DNA from: Nocardia araoensis NBRC 100135
GTDB lineage: Bacteria > Actinomycetota > Actinomycetes > Mycobacteriales > Mycobacteriaceae
Direction of reading: 5' to 3'
Length of the DNA: 47,974 bases
NCBI RefSeq assembly: GCF_000308435.1
Contig: NZ_BAFR01000056.1
Span: 1-47,974, forward strand
A model generated the notes under the pieces. It was not told the origin of the DNA. It saw only the letters and a list, made by a program, of their open reading frames with translations, and ran no database searches. The position numbers and the translations under genes are program-made. Below, piece by piece: positions 16,803-25,263 of the stretch. Positions within the stretch are counted from its first letter, which is position 1. Each line of letters starts with the position of its first letter.

Positions 16803-17669
16803 ATGGCAACCAGCACAGCACTCGGCCGCACCCACGAAGTGGACCTGCCCGGCGGCCGCATTCGCTACCACGAGACAGGGGAGGGCGCCCCGGTCGTCTT
16901 CGTGCACGGCCTGCTCGTCAACGCCGACCTCTGGCGCAAGGTGGTGCCCGCCATCGCGGCCGCCGGGTACCGCTGCCTGACACCGGACTGGCCGCTCGGC
17001 TCGCACGAGATCCCGGTCCCGGACGCGGAGTTGACTCCGACCGGCGTGGCCGACCTGATCGCCGCGTTCCTCGAACGCCTCGACCTCACCGACGTCACCT
17101 TGGTCGCCAACGACACCGGCGGAGCGATCACGCAGGTGTTGCTGACCCGCGACCGCTCCCGCGTCGGCCGGGTGGTGCTCGCCTCGGTGGACAGCTACGA
17201 AGGCTTCCTGCCGCAGCCGTTCACCACGCTGCCGCTGCTGGCCAGGATCCCGGGCTCGCTGCGCCCGCTGACCGAGTTGCTGCGCATCCGCGCGCTGCAC
17301 CGGCTTCCGGTGGCCTTCGGCTGGGTCACCAAGCGGCCCGTTCCGCCGGAGATCGTCGACTCCTATCTGCTGCCGAGCCGCAAGTCCGCCGCGATCCGGA
17401 AAGATCTGCGGCGCTTCCTGAAATCGGCGCAGCGCCGGTACACCCTCGAGGCCGCCCGCCACTTCGCGGAGGTCGACCTCCCGGTTCTGCTGGCCTGGGC
17501 GCGGGAGGATCGGCTGTTCCCGGTGTCGTTCGCCGAACGCCTTGCTCGCGATCTGCGGAACGCGGAGTTGAAGCTGATCGACGATTCCTACACCTTCTTG
17601 CCGGAGGACCAGCCCGAGTTGCTCGCCGCATCGATTCTGGAGTTCACTCGGCTGCATGCCGCGCCGTAG
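16803..17669 (+). CDS. Alpha/beta hydrolase, haloalkane dehalogenase-like
   Basis: The 288 aa product has the oxyanion HG motif (FVHGLL, about 33-38) and a nucleophile elbow VANDTGG with Asp104, the Asp-type elbow of haloalkane dehalogenases and epoxide hydrolases. A Trp is conserved near residue 44. The usual catalytic histidine near the C-terminus seems to be missing: the expected His region reads DDSYTFLPEDQPE. The protein may therefore be inactive in the classical sense or use other chemistry. The ATG follows CGGGAGGACCC. The next gene overlaps by 14 bp, and a palindromic operator lies upstream, so expression is probably ligand-inducible. Confidence 0.88.
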   Translation: MATSTALGRTHEVDLPGGRIRYHETGEGAPVVFVHGLLVNADLWRKVVPAIAAAGYRCLTPDWPLGSHEIPVPDAELTPTGVADLIAAFLERLDLTDVTLVANDTGGAITQVLLTRDRSRVGRVVLASVDSYEGFLPQPFTTLPLLARIPGSLRPLTELLRIRALHRLPVAFGWVTKRPVPPEIVDSYLLPSRKSAAIRKDLRRFLKSAQRRYTLEAARHFAEVDLPVLLAWAREDRLFPVSFAERLARDLRNAELKLIDDSYTFLPEDQPELLAASILEFTRLHAAP

Positions 17670-18261
17670 CCAGGAAGACCGCTCCCGAGCGACCAAGGCC
17701 GCGCTCGAACAGGCGGGACGCCGCCTGTTCACCGAACGCGGCTTCGCGGGGACCTCCGCGGAGGAACTGGTCACCGAGGCAGGCGTCACCCGGGGCGCGC
17801 TGCACCACCACTACGGCGACAAGCGCGGACTGTTCCTCGCGGTGCTGGAGCAGATCGAGGTCGAGATCACCGAGGAGATCGAGAACGCCATCGCCGCAGT
17901 CGATCCCGACGATGTGATGGCCGGAATGGCGGCAGGGCTCGGCCTGTTTCTCGAGATCTGCCAGCGCCCGGCGATGCTGCGGATCGCCCTCACCGACGCC
18001 CCCGCCGTGCTCGGCTGGCAGGCTTGGCGCGAATTCGAATCAGCTCACGGCCTCGGCCTGATCACCGCGCAACTCGAGCGCGCCCGCGCCGCCGGATTGA
18101 TCGCCGACGCGCCCGTTTCCGTTCTGGCCCAGCTGGTCGTCAGCGTGGTCAGCGAGGCGGCGCTGATCGTCGCGCACGCCGAAGACTCCGACCTGGCGCG
18201 TGCCCAAACCCAGCAATCGGTGCTGCTCCTGATCTCAGGACTGCTGCGCGCCGACCGCTGA
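17656..18261 (+). CDS. TetR-family transcriptional regulator
   Basis: The 201 aa product has an N-terminal TetR HTH (about 12-58; AEELVTEAGVTRGALHHHYGDKRGLF) and a helical ligand-binding C-terminal region. Its ATG lies inside the 3' end of the hydrolase gene (14-bp overlap), so the two are co-translated. It most likely represses the pair through the palindrome at 16746-16766. The inducer is unknown and might be a hydrolase substrate. Confidence 0.93.
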   Translation: MPRRSQEDRSRATKAALEQAGRRLFTERGFAGTSAEELVTEAGVTRGALHHHYGDKRGLFLAVLEQIEVEITEEIENAIAAVDPDDVMAGMAAGLGLFLEICQRPAMLRIALTDAPAVLGWQAWREFESAHGLGLITAQLERARAAGLIADAPVSVLAQLVVSVVSEAALIVAHAEDSDLARAQTQQSVLLLISGLLRADR

Positions 18262-18369
18262 ACGGGTCCGAGCGCGCCGGGTCGTGTTCGGCGATCGAGA
18301 GCTGTCGGCTCCGGACGGCACGCGAGGGGAGTTCGTAGCTGCCTGCCCCGATGCGGCCCACTCGGGTCT

Positions 18370-18375
18370 TATCCT
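18370..18375 (+). promoter_or_regulatory. -10 box TATCCT before membrane protein gene
   Basis: TATCCT ends 6 nt before the GTG at 18382, a leaderless arrangement. Confidence 0.5.
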
Positions 18376-18381
18376 GCGCAT

Positions 18382-18795
18382 GTGACAGGGCAACCGGCGC
18401 GCTCGGCACATCGACTCCGGTGGCGTGCGGCGCCGCTGATGGTGGGACTCCTGCTGGCTGTGGGCGGTGCCGCGACCCGGCCGTTCACCTGGCAGGCGAC
18501 CGCGATGGTGGCGGTAGCGGCAGTTGCGGCGGTGGTGCCGGCGTTCCGCGTACGAATCGAGCGGCCCCCGCGCACCGCCCGGCTCACGCGCGGCGTGGCC
18601 GTGTGGTCGGCGCTGCTGGTCGCGGCGTCGCTGTGGGAGGTCTACGCACTTCTGCGGCAGCCCGCCCTGAACCGGCCGAGTCACGAACAACCGACACTGT
18701 CCACACTGCTGGACCCGGCGCTCGAACAATGGCCGCTGCGGCTCGCCGGATGGCTGGTATGGCTGGCCGCCGGATGGTGGCTGGTGTCGCGATGA
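18382..18795 (+). CDS. Small integral membrane protein
   Basis: The 137 aa protein is basic at the N-terminus and has about four hydrophobic segments (near 18-32, 39-55, 73-90 and 118-134). A Pro/Asn-rich loop lies at about 92-110. I do not recognise a named family. The GTG start is supported by a TATCCT -10 box exactly 6 nt upstream. The 66 aa membrane protein that follows starts within its stop codon (ATGA), so they form a two-gene unit, possibly a complex. Confidence 0.75.
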   Translation: MTGQPARSAHRLRWRAAPLMVGLLLAVGGAATRPFTWQATAMVAVAAVAAVVPAFRVRIERPPRTARLTRGVAVWSALLVAASLWEVYALLRQPALNRPSHEQPTLSTLLDPALEQWPLRLAGWLVWLAAGWWLVSR

Positions 18796-18992
18796 GCGAC
18801 CGAGCCGTCATCCTCCTCGGCTTCGGCCTGCTCTTGGCGGCCGCACTGGTCGCGGCGGCGGTCGCGCGGCTGCGCCGGGACCTGGTCGCGTCGTTGGGCG
18901 AGACGATCGCATACCTGACCGGCACCCGCGTGACGAGAATCACCGCCGTGTTCGTGTGGGCGTGGCTCGGCTGGCACTTCCTGGCCCGGTGA
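18792..18992 (+). CDS. Small membrane protein
   Basis: The 66 aa product has an N-terminal hydrophobic helix (VILLGFGLLLAAALVAAAVA), a basic loop (RLRRDLVASLGETIAYLTGTRVTR) and a C-terminal hydrophobic end with WAWLGWHFLAR. The ATG overlaps the preceding stop by 4 nt. It is conserved-looking but of unknown function, and resembles short DUF-type proteins that pair with a larger membrane partner. Confidence 0.72.
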   Translation: MSDRAVILLGFGLLLAAALVAAAVARLRRDLVASLGETIAYLTGTRVTRITAVFVWAWLGWHFLAR

Positions 18993-19219
18993 CGCCCGTG
19001 CGTGCGCCGAATCGCTCATGCGTGCCCACATCGGCCCGGTGCGCGTGCGTGGCCACCGCGTAGACGACGAAGGAGCAGGCCCGCAGTTCGCAGTCGGCAG
19101 TTGCCCCGGGTCGACAGCCAGCCACTGCTACCCCGTGCGCCAGGTAGTGAGCTTCCATGTCGACGCGCCCAGCGCACCACAACCCCGTCTTTCGAGCGAA
19201 GCGAGATCGAGCCTGTTCC

Positions 19220-19314
19220 GTTCGCGGCCCGGCTCGCGTTTGCGCGGCCGCCGCGTCCGCGACGAAGTCGCCAGCGGCGGCCGCGCAAACGCGAGCCACA
19301 AAGGGGCCGCGAAC
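19220..19314. repeat. Long bulged inverted repeat upstream of recO
   Basis: The inner arms (19231-19254 and 19274-19297) are a perfect 24-bp inverted repeat around a 19-nt loop. The outer 11-bp arms (19220-19230 and 19304-19314) also pair, separated on the right side only by about 6 unpaired nt. It fills much of the 372-bp gap between the small membrane gene (end 18992) and recO (start 19365). No gene is seen in the rest of the gap. It may act as a terminator or be a mobile palindromic repeat. Confidence 0.7.
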
Positions 19315-19352
19315 ACCCAGCGCCGCAGGCGCTGGACAAACAAACACAGCAT

Positions 19353-19358
19353 TAGACT
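19353..19358 (+). promoter_or_regulatory. -10 box TAGACT of recO
   Basis: TAGACT ends exactly 6 nt before the GTG start of recO, consistent with a leaderless transcript. Confidence 0.55.
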
Positions 19359-19364
19359 CACTCC

Positions 19365-20138
19365 GTGCGGTTGTATCGGGACGAGGCGGTAGTAGTTCGC
19401 CAGCACAAGCTGGGTGAGGCGGATCGCATCGTCACGCTGCTCACGCGACAGCACGGACTGGTTCGCGCGGTCGCCAAGGGGGTGCGGCGGACCAAGTCGA
19501 GGTTCGGGGCCCGGTTGGAGCCGTTCTCCTACATCGACGTGCAGTTGCACCCCGGGCGCACCTTGGACACCGTTACCCAGGTGCACACGATGGAGGCGTT
19601 CGCCGCCGACATCATCGATGACTACGGGCGCTACACCACCGCGTGCGCCGTACTGGAGACCGCCGAACGCCTGGCGGGCGAGGAGCGTGCGCCCGCGCCC
19701 AGGCTGCACGCGCTCACCGCGAGCGCCCTGCGCGCCATCGCGGCCAAGCAGCGTCCGCACGAACTGATCCTGGACGCGTTCCTGTTGCGCGCCATGGGTT
19801 TCGCGGGCTGGGCGCCCGCGTTGGACGAATGCGCCAAGTGCGCGACACCGGGCCCGCATCGAGCCTTCCATGTCGCGGCCGGGGGCGCGGTCTGTGTGCA
19901 TTGCCGTCCACCTGGTGCGGCGACGCCCGCCCCCGGGGTGCTCGACCTGCTGGTCGCGTTGTTGCGCGGGGAGTGGGAGCAGGTCGAGGCGACGCCCGAG
20001 GCGATGCGCAGGCAGGCCAGCGGACTGGTCGCGGCGCACTTGCAGTGGCACCTGGAACGTCAACTGCGCACCCTGCCGTTGATCGAGCGATCCAAGGACA
20101 CCGCCGCACGAACCCCGCCGGTGGCCGCGCGGGGTTGA
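19365..20138 (+). CDS. recO: DNA repair protein RecO
   Basis: RecO anneals single strands and helps load RecA with RecR in gap repair. The 257 aa product has the N-terminal OB-fold start (YRDEAVVVRQHKLGEADRIVTLLT, GVRRTKSRFGARLEPF) and a C-terminal zinc finger with CAKC (Cys156, Cys159) and CVHC (Cys177, Cys180). The GTG start matches the family N-terminus and a leaderless -10 box. In mycobacteria recO is next to uppS; here a 68-bp repeat array and an HTH gene lie between them. Confidence 0.95.
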   Translation: MRLYRDEAVVVRQHKLGEADRIVTLLTRQHGLVRAVAKGVRRTKSRFGARLEPFSYIDVQLHPGRTLDTVTQVHTMEAFAADIIDDYGRYTTACAVLETAERLAGEERAPAPRLHALTASALRAIAAKQRPHELILDAFLLRAMGFAGWAPALDECAKCATPGPHRAFHVAAGGAVCVHCRPPGAATPAPGVLDLLVALLRGEWEQVEATPEAMRRQASGLVAAHLQWHLERQLRTLPLIERSKDTAARTPPVAARG

Positions 20139-20149
20139 GTGGTGGAGGG

Positions 20150-20294
20150 GCAGCCGCTGAAGGAGTGCTGTCGGGCGTGGTCCGTCGTCAGTCCGCGCCG
20201 GGCCGAGCGGAGGCGAGGCAGCCGCTGAAAGAGTGCTGTCGGGCGTAGTCCGTCCTCAGTCCGCGCCGGGCCGAGCGGAGGCGAGGCAGCCGCT
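20150..20294. repeat. Tandem 68-bp repeat array, family member 1
   Basis: Two 68-bp copies (20150-20217 and 20218-20285, differing at only a few positions) are followed by 9 bases of a third. They fill the gap between the recO stop and the stop of the convergent HTH gene. The unit contains CGGGC-GTA/GTG-GTCCG, able to form a small hairpin. The reverse complement of the array at 38536-38757 aligns with it, with the same 68-bp period. Confidence 0.85.
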
Positions 20295-20674
20295 TACTCC
20301 ACGAACTGGAGCTCTACCTGGGGCAGCTCGTTCATGACGCGGGCGCAGACGGCGCGATGCCAGGTGGCCGGGTAGCGGGTGTCCGGCTCGTGCTTGGAGT
20401 AGTCGTCGTTGGTCCGGTAGGTGTGCAAGCGGGGGGAGATCTCCCCGGCGTCGATGGCGTCGACCATGGCCTCGACCACCTGTTCGGTCTCGTCCGCGAT
20501 GGCGGCGAGTTCGCGGGCCACGGTGTCGGGGATCTGGAAGGCCCCTTTCTCCCACCGCTCGACGGTGCGCTCCGCGACCGCGAAGAACCGCGCGCACCAC
20601 GGGACCGGGAGACCGAGCAACTCACGAGTGGCCCGGAAACCCGCCGCGGTGCCGGTGCCTGGTAAATCGGTCAC
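20294..20674 (-). CDS. HTH protein, DUF1870/YdiL-like
   Basis: The 126 aa product has an N-terminal HTH (GFRATRELLGLPVPWCARFFAVAERTVERWEKG, about residues 10-42) and a C-terminal region with HTYRTNDDY and PATWHRAVCARV, as in DUF1870/YdiL-type proteins. I choose the GTG at 20672-20674 because GGGGAGGGG lies about 10 nt upstream; the open frame itself continues to 20722. It stands alone, convergent to recO across the repeat array. Its targets are unknown. Some relatives act as anti-CRISPR-associated or toxin-antitoxin-type repressors, but nothing here supports that. Confidence 0.72.
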   Translation of the reverse strand: MTDLPGTGTAAGFRATRELLGLPVPWCARFFAVAERTVERWEKGAFQIPDTVARELAAIADETEQVVEAMVDAIDAGEISPRLHTYRTNDDYSKHEPDTRYPATWHRAVCARVMNELPQVELQFVE

Positions 20675-20804
20675 GTTCGAGAAACCCCTCCCCAGTATCA
20701 CGATAGGGAAAGAATAAGTCACCGGTGGCGGTCGGAACCGTGGAATTCGTCAGGAAGCAACGCGGCAGTGGGGGCGGCGAAGGCGATCAGGCAGGATAGA
20801 GGCC

Positions 20805-21614
20805 GTGATCCTCCGCCGAGACTCCGCCACCGCGATCGACCCCGAGCCCGCGGGCGCCGTGCGTCCGCCCGCGCCGCATCCGTCGGGAGCTCGGCCGCCG
20901 CAGTTGCCGCCGGAACTGGTGCCCAACCATGTCGCGCTCGTCATGGACGGCAACGGGCGCTGGGCCCAGGAGCGCGGGTTGCCGCGCACCGCCGGGCACG
21001 AGCGCGGCGAGGCGGTGCTGATGGACACCGTGGAGGGCTGTATCGAGATCGGCGTCAAATGGTTGTCGGCCTACGCGTTCTCCACCGAGAATTGGCGGCG
21101 CAGCCCCGATGAGGTGCGCTTCCTCATGGGCTTCAACCGCGACGTGATCCGCAGGCGCCGGGACGAGATGCACGAGATGGGCGTCCGCGTGCGCTGGGCT
21201 GGGCGGCGACCGCGCCTGTGGCGCAGCGTGATCAAGGAATTGGAGGTCGCCGAGGAACTCACCAGGAACAACACGGTGATGACGCTGACCATGTGCGTCA
21301 ACTACGGCGGCCGCGCCGAAATCGCCGACGCCGCAAGGGAGATCGCGCGCCGGGTGGCCGCGGGCGAGATCGACCCGGAGAAGGTCACCGAGGCGACGGT
21401 GGCGAAATACCTCGACGAGCCCGACATGCCGGACGTGGATCTGTTCCTGCGCCCGTCGGGTGAGTTCCGCAGCTCCAACTTCCTCCTCTGGCAGTCCGCC
21501 TACGCCGAATTCGTCTACCAGGACACGCTTTTCCCCGATTTCGATCGCCGGAACCTGTGGGAGGCCTGCCTCCAGTACGCCGCGCGCGACCGCCGTTTCG
21601 GCGGCACCAAGTGA
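20805..21614 (+). CDS. uppS: Z-prenyl (decaprenyl/undecaprenyl) diphosphate synthase
   Basis: The cis-prenyltransferase makes the polyprenyl carrier for cell wall assembly. The 269 aa product has the catalytic VMDGNGRWA motif (Asp48), the HERGE-type loop, FSTENW, and the C-terminal [15 protein letters not shown] ... DTLFPDF signature. The first 35 residues are a Pro/Ala-rich extension. In mycobacteria this position is the decaprenyl diphosphate synthase Rv2361c. The GTG start at 20805 is the earliest plausible one; CAGGAT, a weak -10 match, lies 7 nt upstream. It is coupled to the next ORF by GTGA. Confidence 0.95.
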   Translation: MILRRDSATAIDPEPAGAVRPPAPHPSGARPPQLPPELVPNHVALVMDGNGRWAQERGLPRTAGHERGEAVLMDTVEGCIEIGVKWLSAYAFSTENWRRSPDEVRFLMGFNRDVIRRRRDEMHEMGVRVRWAGRRPRLWRSVIKELEVAEELTRNNTVMTLTMCVNYGGRAEIADAAREIARRVAAGEIDPEKVTEATVAKYLDEPDMPDVDLFLRPSGEFRSSNFLLWQSAYAEFVYQDTLFPDFDRRNLWEACLQYAARDRRFGGTK

Positions 21615-22039
21615 GCGGCGGCGCGGAGATGGACGCGGCGGTGACCCCGGACCGGGAGTTGCAGGCACGGGCCGGAGCCTGTCTGTCGAGTTACGGCATC
21701 GACGTGCGCGTCGACGCCGAAGGGTCGCTGGGCTTCGAGTACGAGGGCGCCCTCTCGTCGCTGCGCGCGGTGAATCTGGCGCCCGGCTTGGACGTGCTGA
21801 GCCTCACCTGCGTGCTGGCCTGGGATCGCCCGCTGAAGCCACAGCTGCACAAGCGGGTCGCCGAACGCAACAACGCGCTGCAATTCGGTTCGCTCACCGT
21901 GATCGGCCACGGCAAGCTGGCCGACGTCATCCTGCGCTACACCTTCCCCGGCGCTGGGCTGGACGATCAGGCGCTCACGACCATGCTGCTGCTGGTGCTG
22001 TCCAACGCGAGCCGGGCCAGGCAGGGCCTGCTGCCCTGA
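21611..22039 (+). CDS. Conserved hypothetical protein, YbjN/T3SS-chaperone-like
   Basis: The 142 aa soluble protein starts with a GTG overlapping the uppS stop (GTGA) and so is translationally coupled. The alternating strand/helix pattern ([17 protein letters not shown] ... LTCVLAWDR ... [10 protein letters not shown] ... [13 protein letters not shown]) resembles the YbjN/type III chaperone fold. It holds the same place as Rv2360c in M. tuberculosis. Its function is unknown; the fold assignment is from pattern only. Confidence 0.75.
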   Translation: MSGGAEMDAAVTPDRELQARAGACLSSYGIDVRVDAEGSLGFEYEGALSSLRAVNLAPGLDVLSLTCVLAWDRPLKPQLHKRVAERNNALQFGSLTVIGHGKLADVILRYTFPGAGLDDQALTTMLLLVLSNASRARQGLLP

Positions 22040-22040
22040 G

Positions 22041-22060
22041 GGCATGACATCTGTCATGCC
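22041..22060. promoter_or_regulatory. Perfect 9-2-9 palindrome before the ABC exporter
   Basis: GGCATGACA-TC-TGTCATGCC is a perfect inverted repeat 56 bp before the ATPase start and immediately after the preceding stop. NarL-type regulators bind short dyads of this kind, and one is encoded at 25264-25869. The site is probably its operator. Confidence 0.65.
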
Positions 22061-22115
22061 GAAGTCGTGACAGCCGTGCGGGGGTCGGGACCCGATTTCC
22101 CGCGACCGTAGAGGC

Positions 22116-23057
22116 ATGACTTCAGCAACGACCACCGCGCTCCAGCGCCCGACGCGGCATGCGCCTGCTGTCGCGCTGCGCGACCTGCGCAAGAGTTTCC
22201 CCACCCCGGCCGGCGTGGTGCACGCCGTCGACGGCCTAGACCTGGTGATCGAGCCGGGGGAGATCGTCGCGTTCCTCGGTCCGAACGGCGCGGGGAAATC
22301 CACCACCATCGACCTGCTGCTCGGCCTGGCGCGCCCGGACTCGGGCGCCGTCTCGGTCTTCGGCGCGGAGCCGGAGCGAGCCGTCGCCGCGGGCCGCGTA
22401 TCCGCGGTGCTGCAATCGGGTGGCTTGCTGCCGGATCTCACCGTCGCGGAGACGGTGCGGCTGGTGGCCACGCTGCACGCGAGTCCCCGCCCCGTCGAGG
22501 AGGTGCTCGCCCGCGCGGGCATCGCGGGGATCGCCGATCGCATGGTGGGCAAGTGCTCCGGCGGCCAGCGCCAGCGACTCCGGTTCGCGCTGGCGCTGTT
22601 GCCGGACCCGGATCTGATCGTGCTCGACGAGCCCACCACCGGCATGGACGTCGAAGGGCGGCGCGAGTTCTGGAACGCGATGCGGGAGGATTCGCGGCGC
22701 GGCCGCACCGTCCTGTTCGCGACCCACTATCTGGACGAGGCCGACGCCTACGCCGACCGCATCGTGCTGGTGCGCGCGGGCCGGGTCGTCGCCGACGGCA
22801 GCGCGGCCGAGATCAAGAACCTGGCCGCGGGCCGGACCGTCGCCGCGACGCTGCCCGGGGCCGACCCGGCCCGGTTGCTCGCGATCCCCGGCGTCGACGA
22901 CGTCGAGTTGCGCGGTGACCGAATCCTGGTGCACGCCAAGGACTCCGACGTCGTCGCGCGATTCCTGCTGAACCACACCGCCGCGGTCGACCTGGAGATC
23001 GCCGCGCACAATCTGGAAACCGCCTTCCTCGCTCTGACCACGGCCGGAGATCACTGA
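22116..23057 (+). CDS. ABC exporter ATP-binding subunit
   Basis: The 313 aa product has Walker A GPNGAGKST (about 55-63), ABC signature CSGGQ (about 147-151), Walker B LIVLDEPTTGMD (about 167-178) and switch His204 in FATHYLDE. The C-terminal 90 residues carry the extra domain of DrrA-type exporters. It pairs with the permease starting 2 nt after its stop and with a histidine kinase/response regulator just downstream. The substrate is probably a drug or membrane-active compound (inference). Confidence 0.94.
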   Translation: MTSATTTALQRPTRHAPAVALRDLRKSFPTPAGVVHAVDGLDLVIEPGEIVAFLGPNGAGKSTTIDLLLGLARPDSGAVSVFGAEPERAVAAGRVSAVLQSGGLLPDLTVAETVRLVATLHASPRPVEEVLARAGIAGIADRMVGKCSGGQRQRLRFALALLPDPDLIVLDEPTTGMDVEGRREFWNAMREDSRRGRTVLFATHYLDEADAYADRIVLVRAGRVVADGSAAEIKNLAAGRTVAATLPGADPARLLAIPGVDDVELRGDRILVHAKDSDVVARFLLNHTAAVDLEIAAHNLETAFLALTTAGDH

Positions 23058-23058
23058 C

Positions 23059-23832
23059 ATGACCACTCTCGTATCCCGGCCCGCCAAGAAGGCGCTCGGC
23101 GGCTTCGGCCTCGGCTTCCTCCGGTTGGAATTGCGCCGCCTGCTGCGCAACCGGCGCACCTTGATCTTCACACTGATCATGCCGCCGCTGTTCTTCGTCA
23201 TCTTCGGACTGCAATCCGATTACCGGACCCAGTCCTACGGCTCGGGCAACGTGACCGGCTACGTCATGGTGTCGATGGCGGTGTACGGCGCGATGGTGGC
23301 CACCACCGGCGGCGGCGCCATGGTCGCCGTCGAGCGCGCGCAGGGATGGAGCCGCCAGTTGCGGCTCACACCGCTGCGGCCGACGGCGTACATCGCGGTC
23401 AAGGTCGCGGTGGCGATGGTGCTCGGGCTGATCTCGGTGGCCGCGGTGTTCGCGGTCGGCGCGGCGCTCGGCGCCCACCTGACGCCCGCCGCGTGGGCGG
23501 AGTGCTTCCTACTGGCCTGGGTCGGCTCGCTCGTATTCGCGGCGTTCGGCCTGTTCGTGGGCTATCTGCTGCCGTCGGAGAACGTGATGCAGCTGCTCGG
23601 GCCGGTGCTGGCGGGGCTGTCGTTCGCGGGCGGACTGTTCGTCCAGCCGCACGGCTGGTTCGAGACCGTGTCGAAGGTGTTCCCCACCTATGGCGTCGGC
23701 ACGCTGGCCCGGCTGCCGTTCGGCGACACCGGAGGCGGGTCGGTCATCGCCGCGGTGGTCAATATCGCGGTTTGGTCGGCGGTCTTCGTGCTCGGCGCGG
23801 CCGCGTTGTTCCGGCGTGACACCGCTCGCTGA
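23059..23832 (+). CDS. ABC-2 type exporter permease
   Basis: The 257 aa protein has six predicted membrane segments: near residue 30-50, then several between 70 and 185, and a last one ending in FRRD near the C-terminus. The N-terminal LLRNRRTLIFTLIMPPLFFVIFG start and the AVERAQGWSRQLRLTPLRP loop are typical of ABC-2 permeases of DrrB type. It is translated right after the ATPase gene and surely forms the transporter with it. Confidence 0.92.
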   Translation: MTTLVSRPAKKALGGFGLGFLRLELRRLLRNRRTLIFTLIMPPLFFVIFGLQSDYRTQSYGSGNVTGYVMVSMAVYGAMVATTGGGAMVAVERAQGWSRQLRLTPLRPTAYIAVKVAVAMVLGLISVAAVFAVGAALGAHLTPAAWAECFLLAWVGSLVFAAFGLFVGYLLPSENVMQLLGPVLAGLSFAGGLFVQPHGWFETVSKVFPTYGVGTLARLPFGDTGGGSVIAAVVNIAVWSAVFVLGAAALFRRDTAR

Positions 23833-24066
23833 ACCGTGGCCGGGCAACCGGTCGTCCACCCGGACGGCCGGTTCCGCCGTTCGCGGCCGGTGCGGTGGGA
23901 CGGCGTTCCCCGGCCTAGGCGCAAAGAAACTCCAGGAGCCCTCGGACCTGACGGACGTGCGAACCTTGGGCGAACCGGGTTCGGTAGCGTCGCTTCCCGT
24001 GATCGACCACGACCGGGGAGCTGCGTACCGCCGCCTCTGTCCCACTCGGCAGAATTGGGGTGGCGC

Positions 24067-25251
24067 ATGGATGTGAAGACCTCGGGCAGTGCGCGGACGA
24101 GTAGGTCCGCCGGTCTCGTGGACGGCATGCTCGACTGGCAGTCGTTCGGTCCCGATGGACGGCGCAGGGGGTGGTTCGGCGCTGTCATGTCGCTGGTCTG
24201 GCTGGTCTATCTGATCGGGCCGATCAGGCGGAACTGGAGTGGAGGCGAGCACGCGCGGGCGGTGGCCGCCATGGTCTGCGTGCTCGCCTTCGCGGCGCTG
24301 ATCGTCGTAGCGTTCGTCGTGTTCCGCAGGTATGCCGGAGAGGGCGTGCCCGACGACTTACCGGTCGACCGCAGGGCTTGGCTGCTGCTGGCGGCGATGG
24401 GGGCGTTGTCCGCGGCGATGGGGGCGCTGCTCGGCGGGGACGCACTGCCCACGGCGATCTACGTCGCGGTGGTCGCGGTGTTCGTGCTTCCGCTGCGCAC
24501 CTCGGCCGTTGTCGTTGTCGCCATCATGGCGATCATGCTGCTGGCTCCGGTCGCGGCGCCGGCGTGGCATCTGGGCGGTACGCCGTTCTACCTCGCGTTC
24601 ATTCCCGTGGCCGTGTGGCTGGCCAGACAGCTCGGGCTGCGCGGCGACCGGCTCGCCGAGCTGGCGCGCAGGCAGCGTGCGGAACTGGAGATCATCGAGG
24701 AGCGCAATCGAGTCGCCAGGGACGTGCACGACATCCTCGGCCATTCGCTCACCGTCATCACCGTGAAAACCGAACTCGCGCAACGGCTGCTCGACGTCGA
24801 CCCGAACCGGGCGCGGACCGAGCTGGCCGACATCGAACGGCTCGCGCGCGAAGCGCTGGCCGGGGTGCGCGAGACCGTCGGCGGGCTGCGGGAAGTATCG
24901 CTGCGCGGCGAACTGGCCAATGCGCGGACCGCACTGGCCGCCGCGGGCATCGACGCCGAACTACCGCAACCGGCGAGCCTGCCGGACACCCCGTCCGGCG
25001 AATTGCTGGGCTGGGTGCTGCGCGAAGCGGTGACGAACGTGGTCCGGCACAGCGCCGCGGGCCGCTGCGCGGTGACCGTCACCGCGACGTCCATCGAGGT
25101 GGTCGACGACGGCCGCGGCCTCCCCGCCGACAGCGCGTCCGGTTCGGGGCTGGCCGGGTTGCGGGAGCGCGTGCGCGCAGCGGGTGGAACACTGACGCTG
25201 TCGACGCCGGAGGGCGGGGGCGTGCGCGTTCGCGCCACGATCCCGGAATAG
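24067..25251 (+). CDS. Sensor histidine kinase, NarL-partner type (HisKA_3)
   Basis: The 394 aa product has about six membrane segments in residues 38-190. The HisKA_3 dimerisation helix follows, with phospho-acceptor His221 in RDVHDILGHSLT, and then an ATPase domain with N-box Asn324 (EAVTNVVRHS) and G-box VVDDGRGLP. The frame is open from 23836, but the ATG at 24067 starts a natural N-terminus. The 234-bp gap before it contains a CGAACC-G-GGTTCG dyad (23971-23983) and no gene. Its partner is the response regulator 12 bp downstream. Confidence 0.93.
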   Translation: MDVKTSGSARTSRSAGLVDGMLDWQSFGPDGRRRGWFGAVMSLVWLVYLIGPIRRNWSGGEHARAVAAMVCVLAFAALIVVAFVVFRRYAGEGVPDDLPVDRRAWLLLAAMGALSAAMGALLGGDALPTAIYVAVVAVFVLPLRTSAVVVVAIMAIMLLAPVAAPAWHLGGTPFYLAFIPVAVWLARQLGLRGDRLAELARRQRAELEIIEERNRVARDVHDILGHSLTVITVKTELAQRLLDVDPNRARTELADIERLAREALAGVRETVGGLREVSLRGELANARTALAAAGIDAELPQPASLPDTPSGELLGWVLREAVTNVVRHSAAGRCAVTVTATSIEVVDDGRGLPADSASGSGLAGLRERVRAAGGTLTLSTPEGGGVRVRATIPE

Positions 25252-25263
25252 GAAGCGGGTGCC

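Noticed and set aside
20150..20294. CRISPR array
   Set aside because: Repeats are directly adjacent 68-bp units without unique spacers, so this is a tandem repeat and not a CRISPR.
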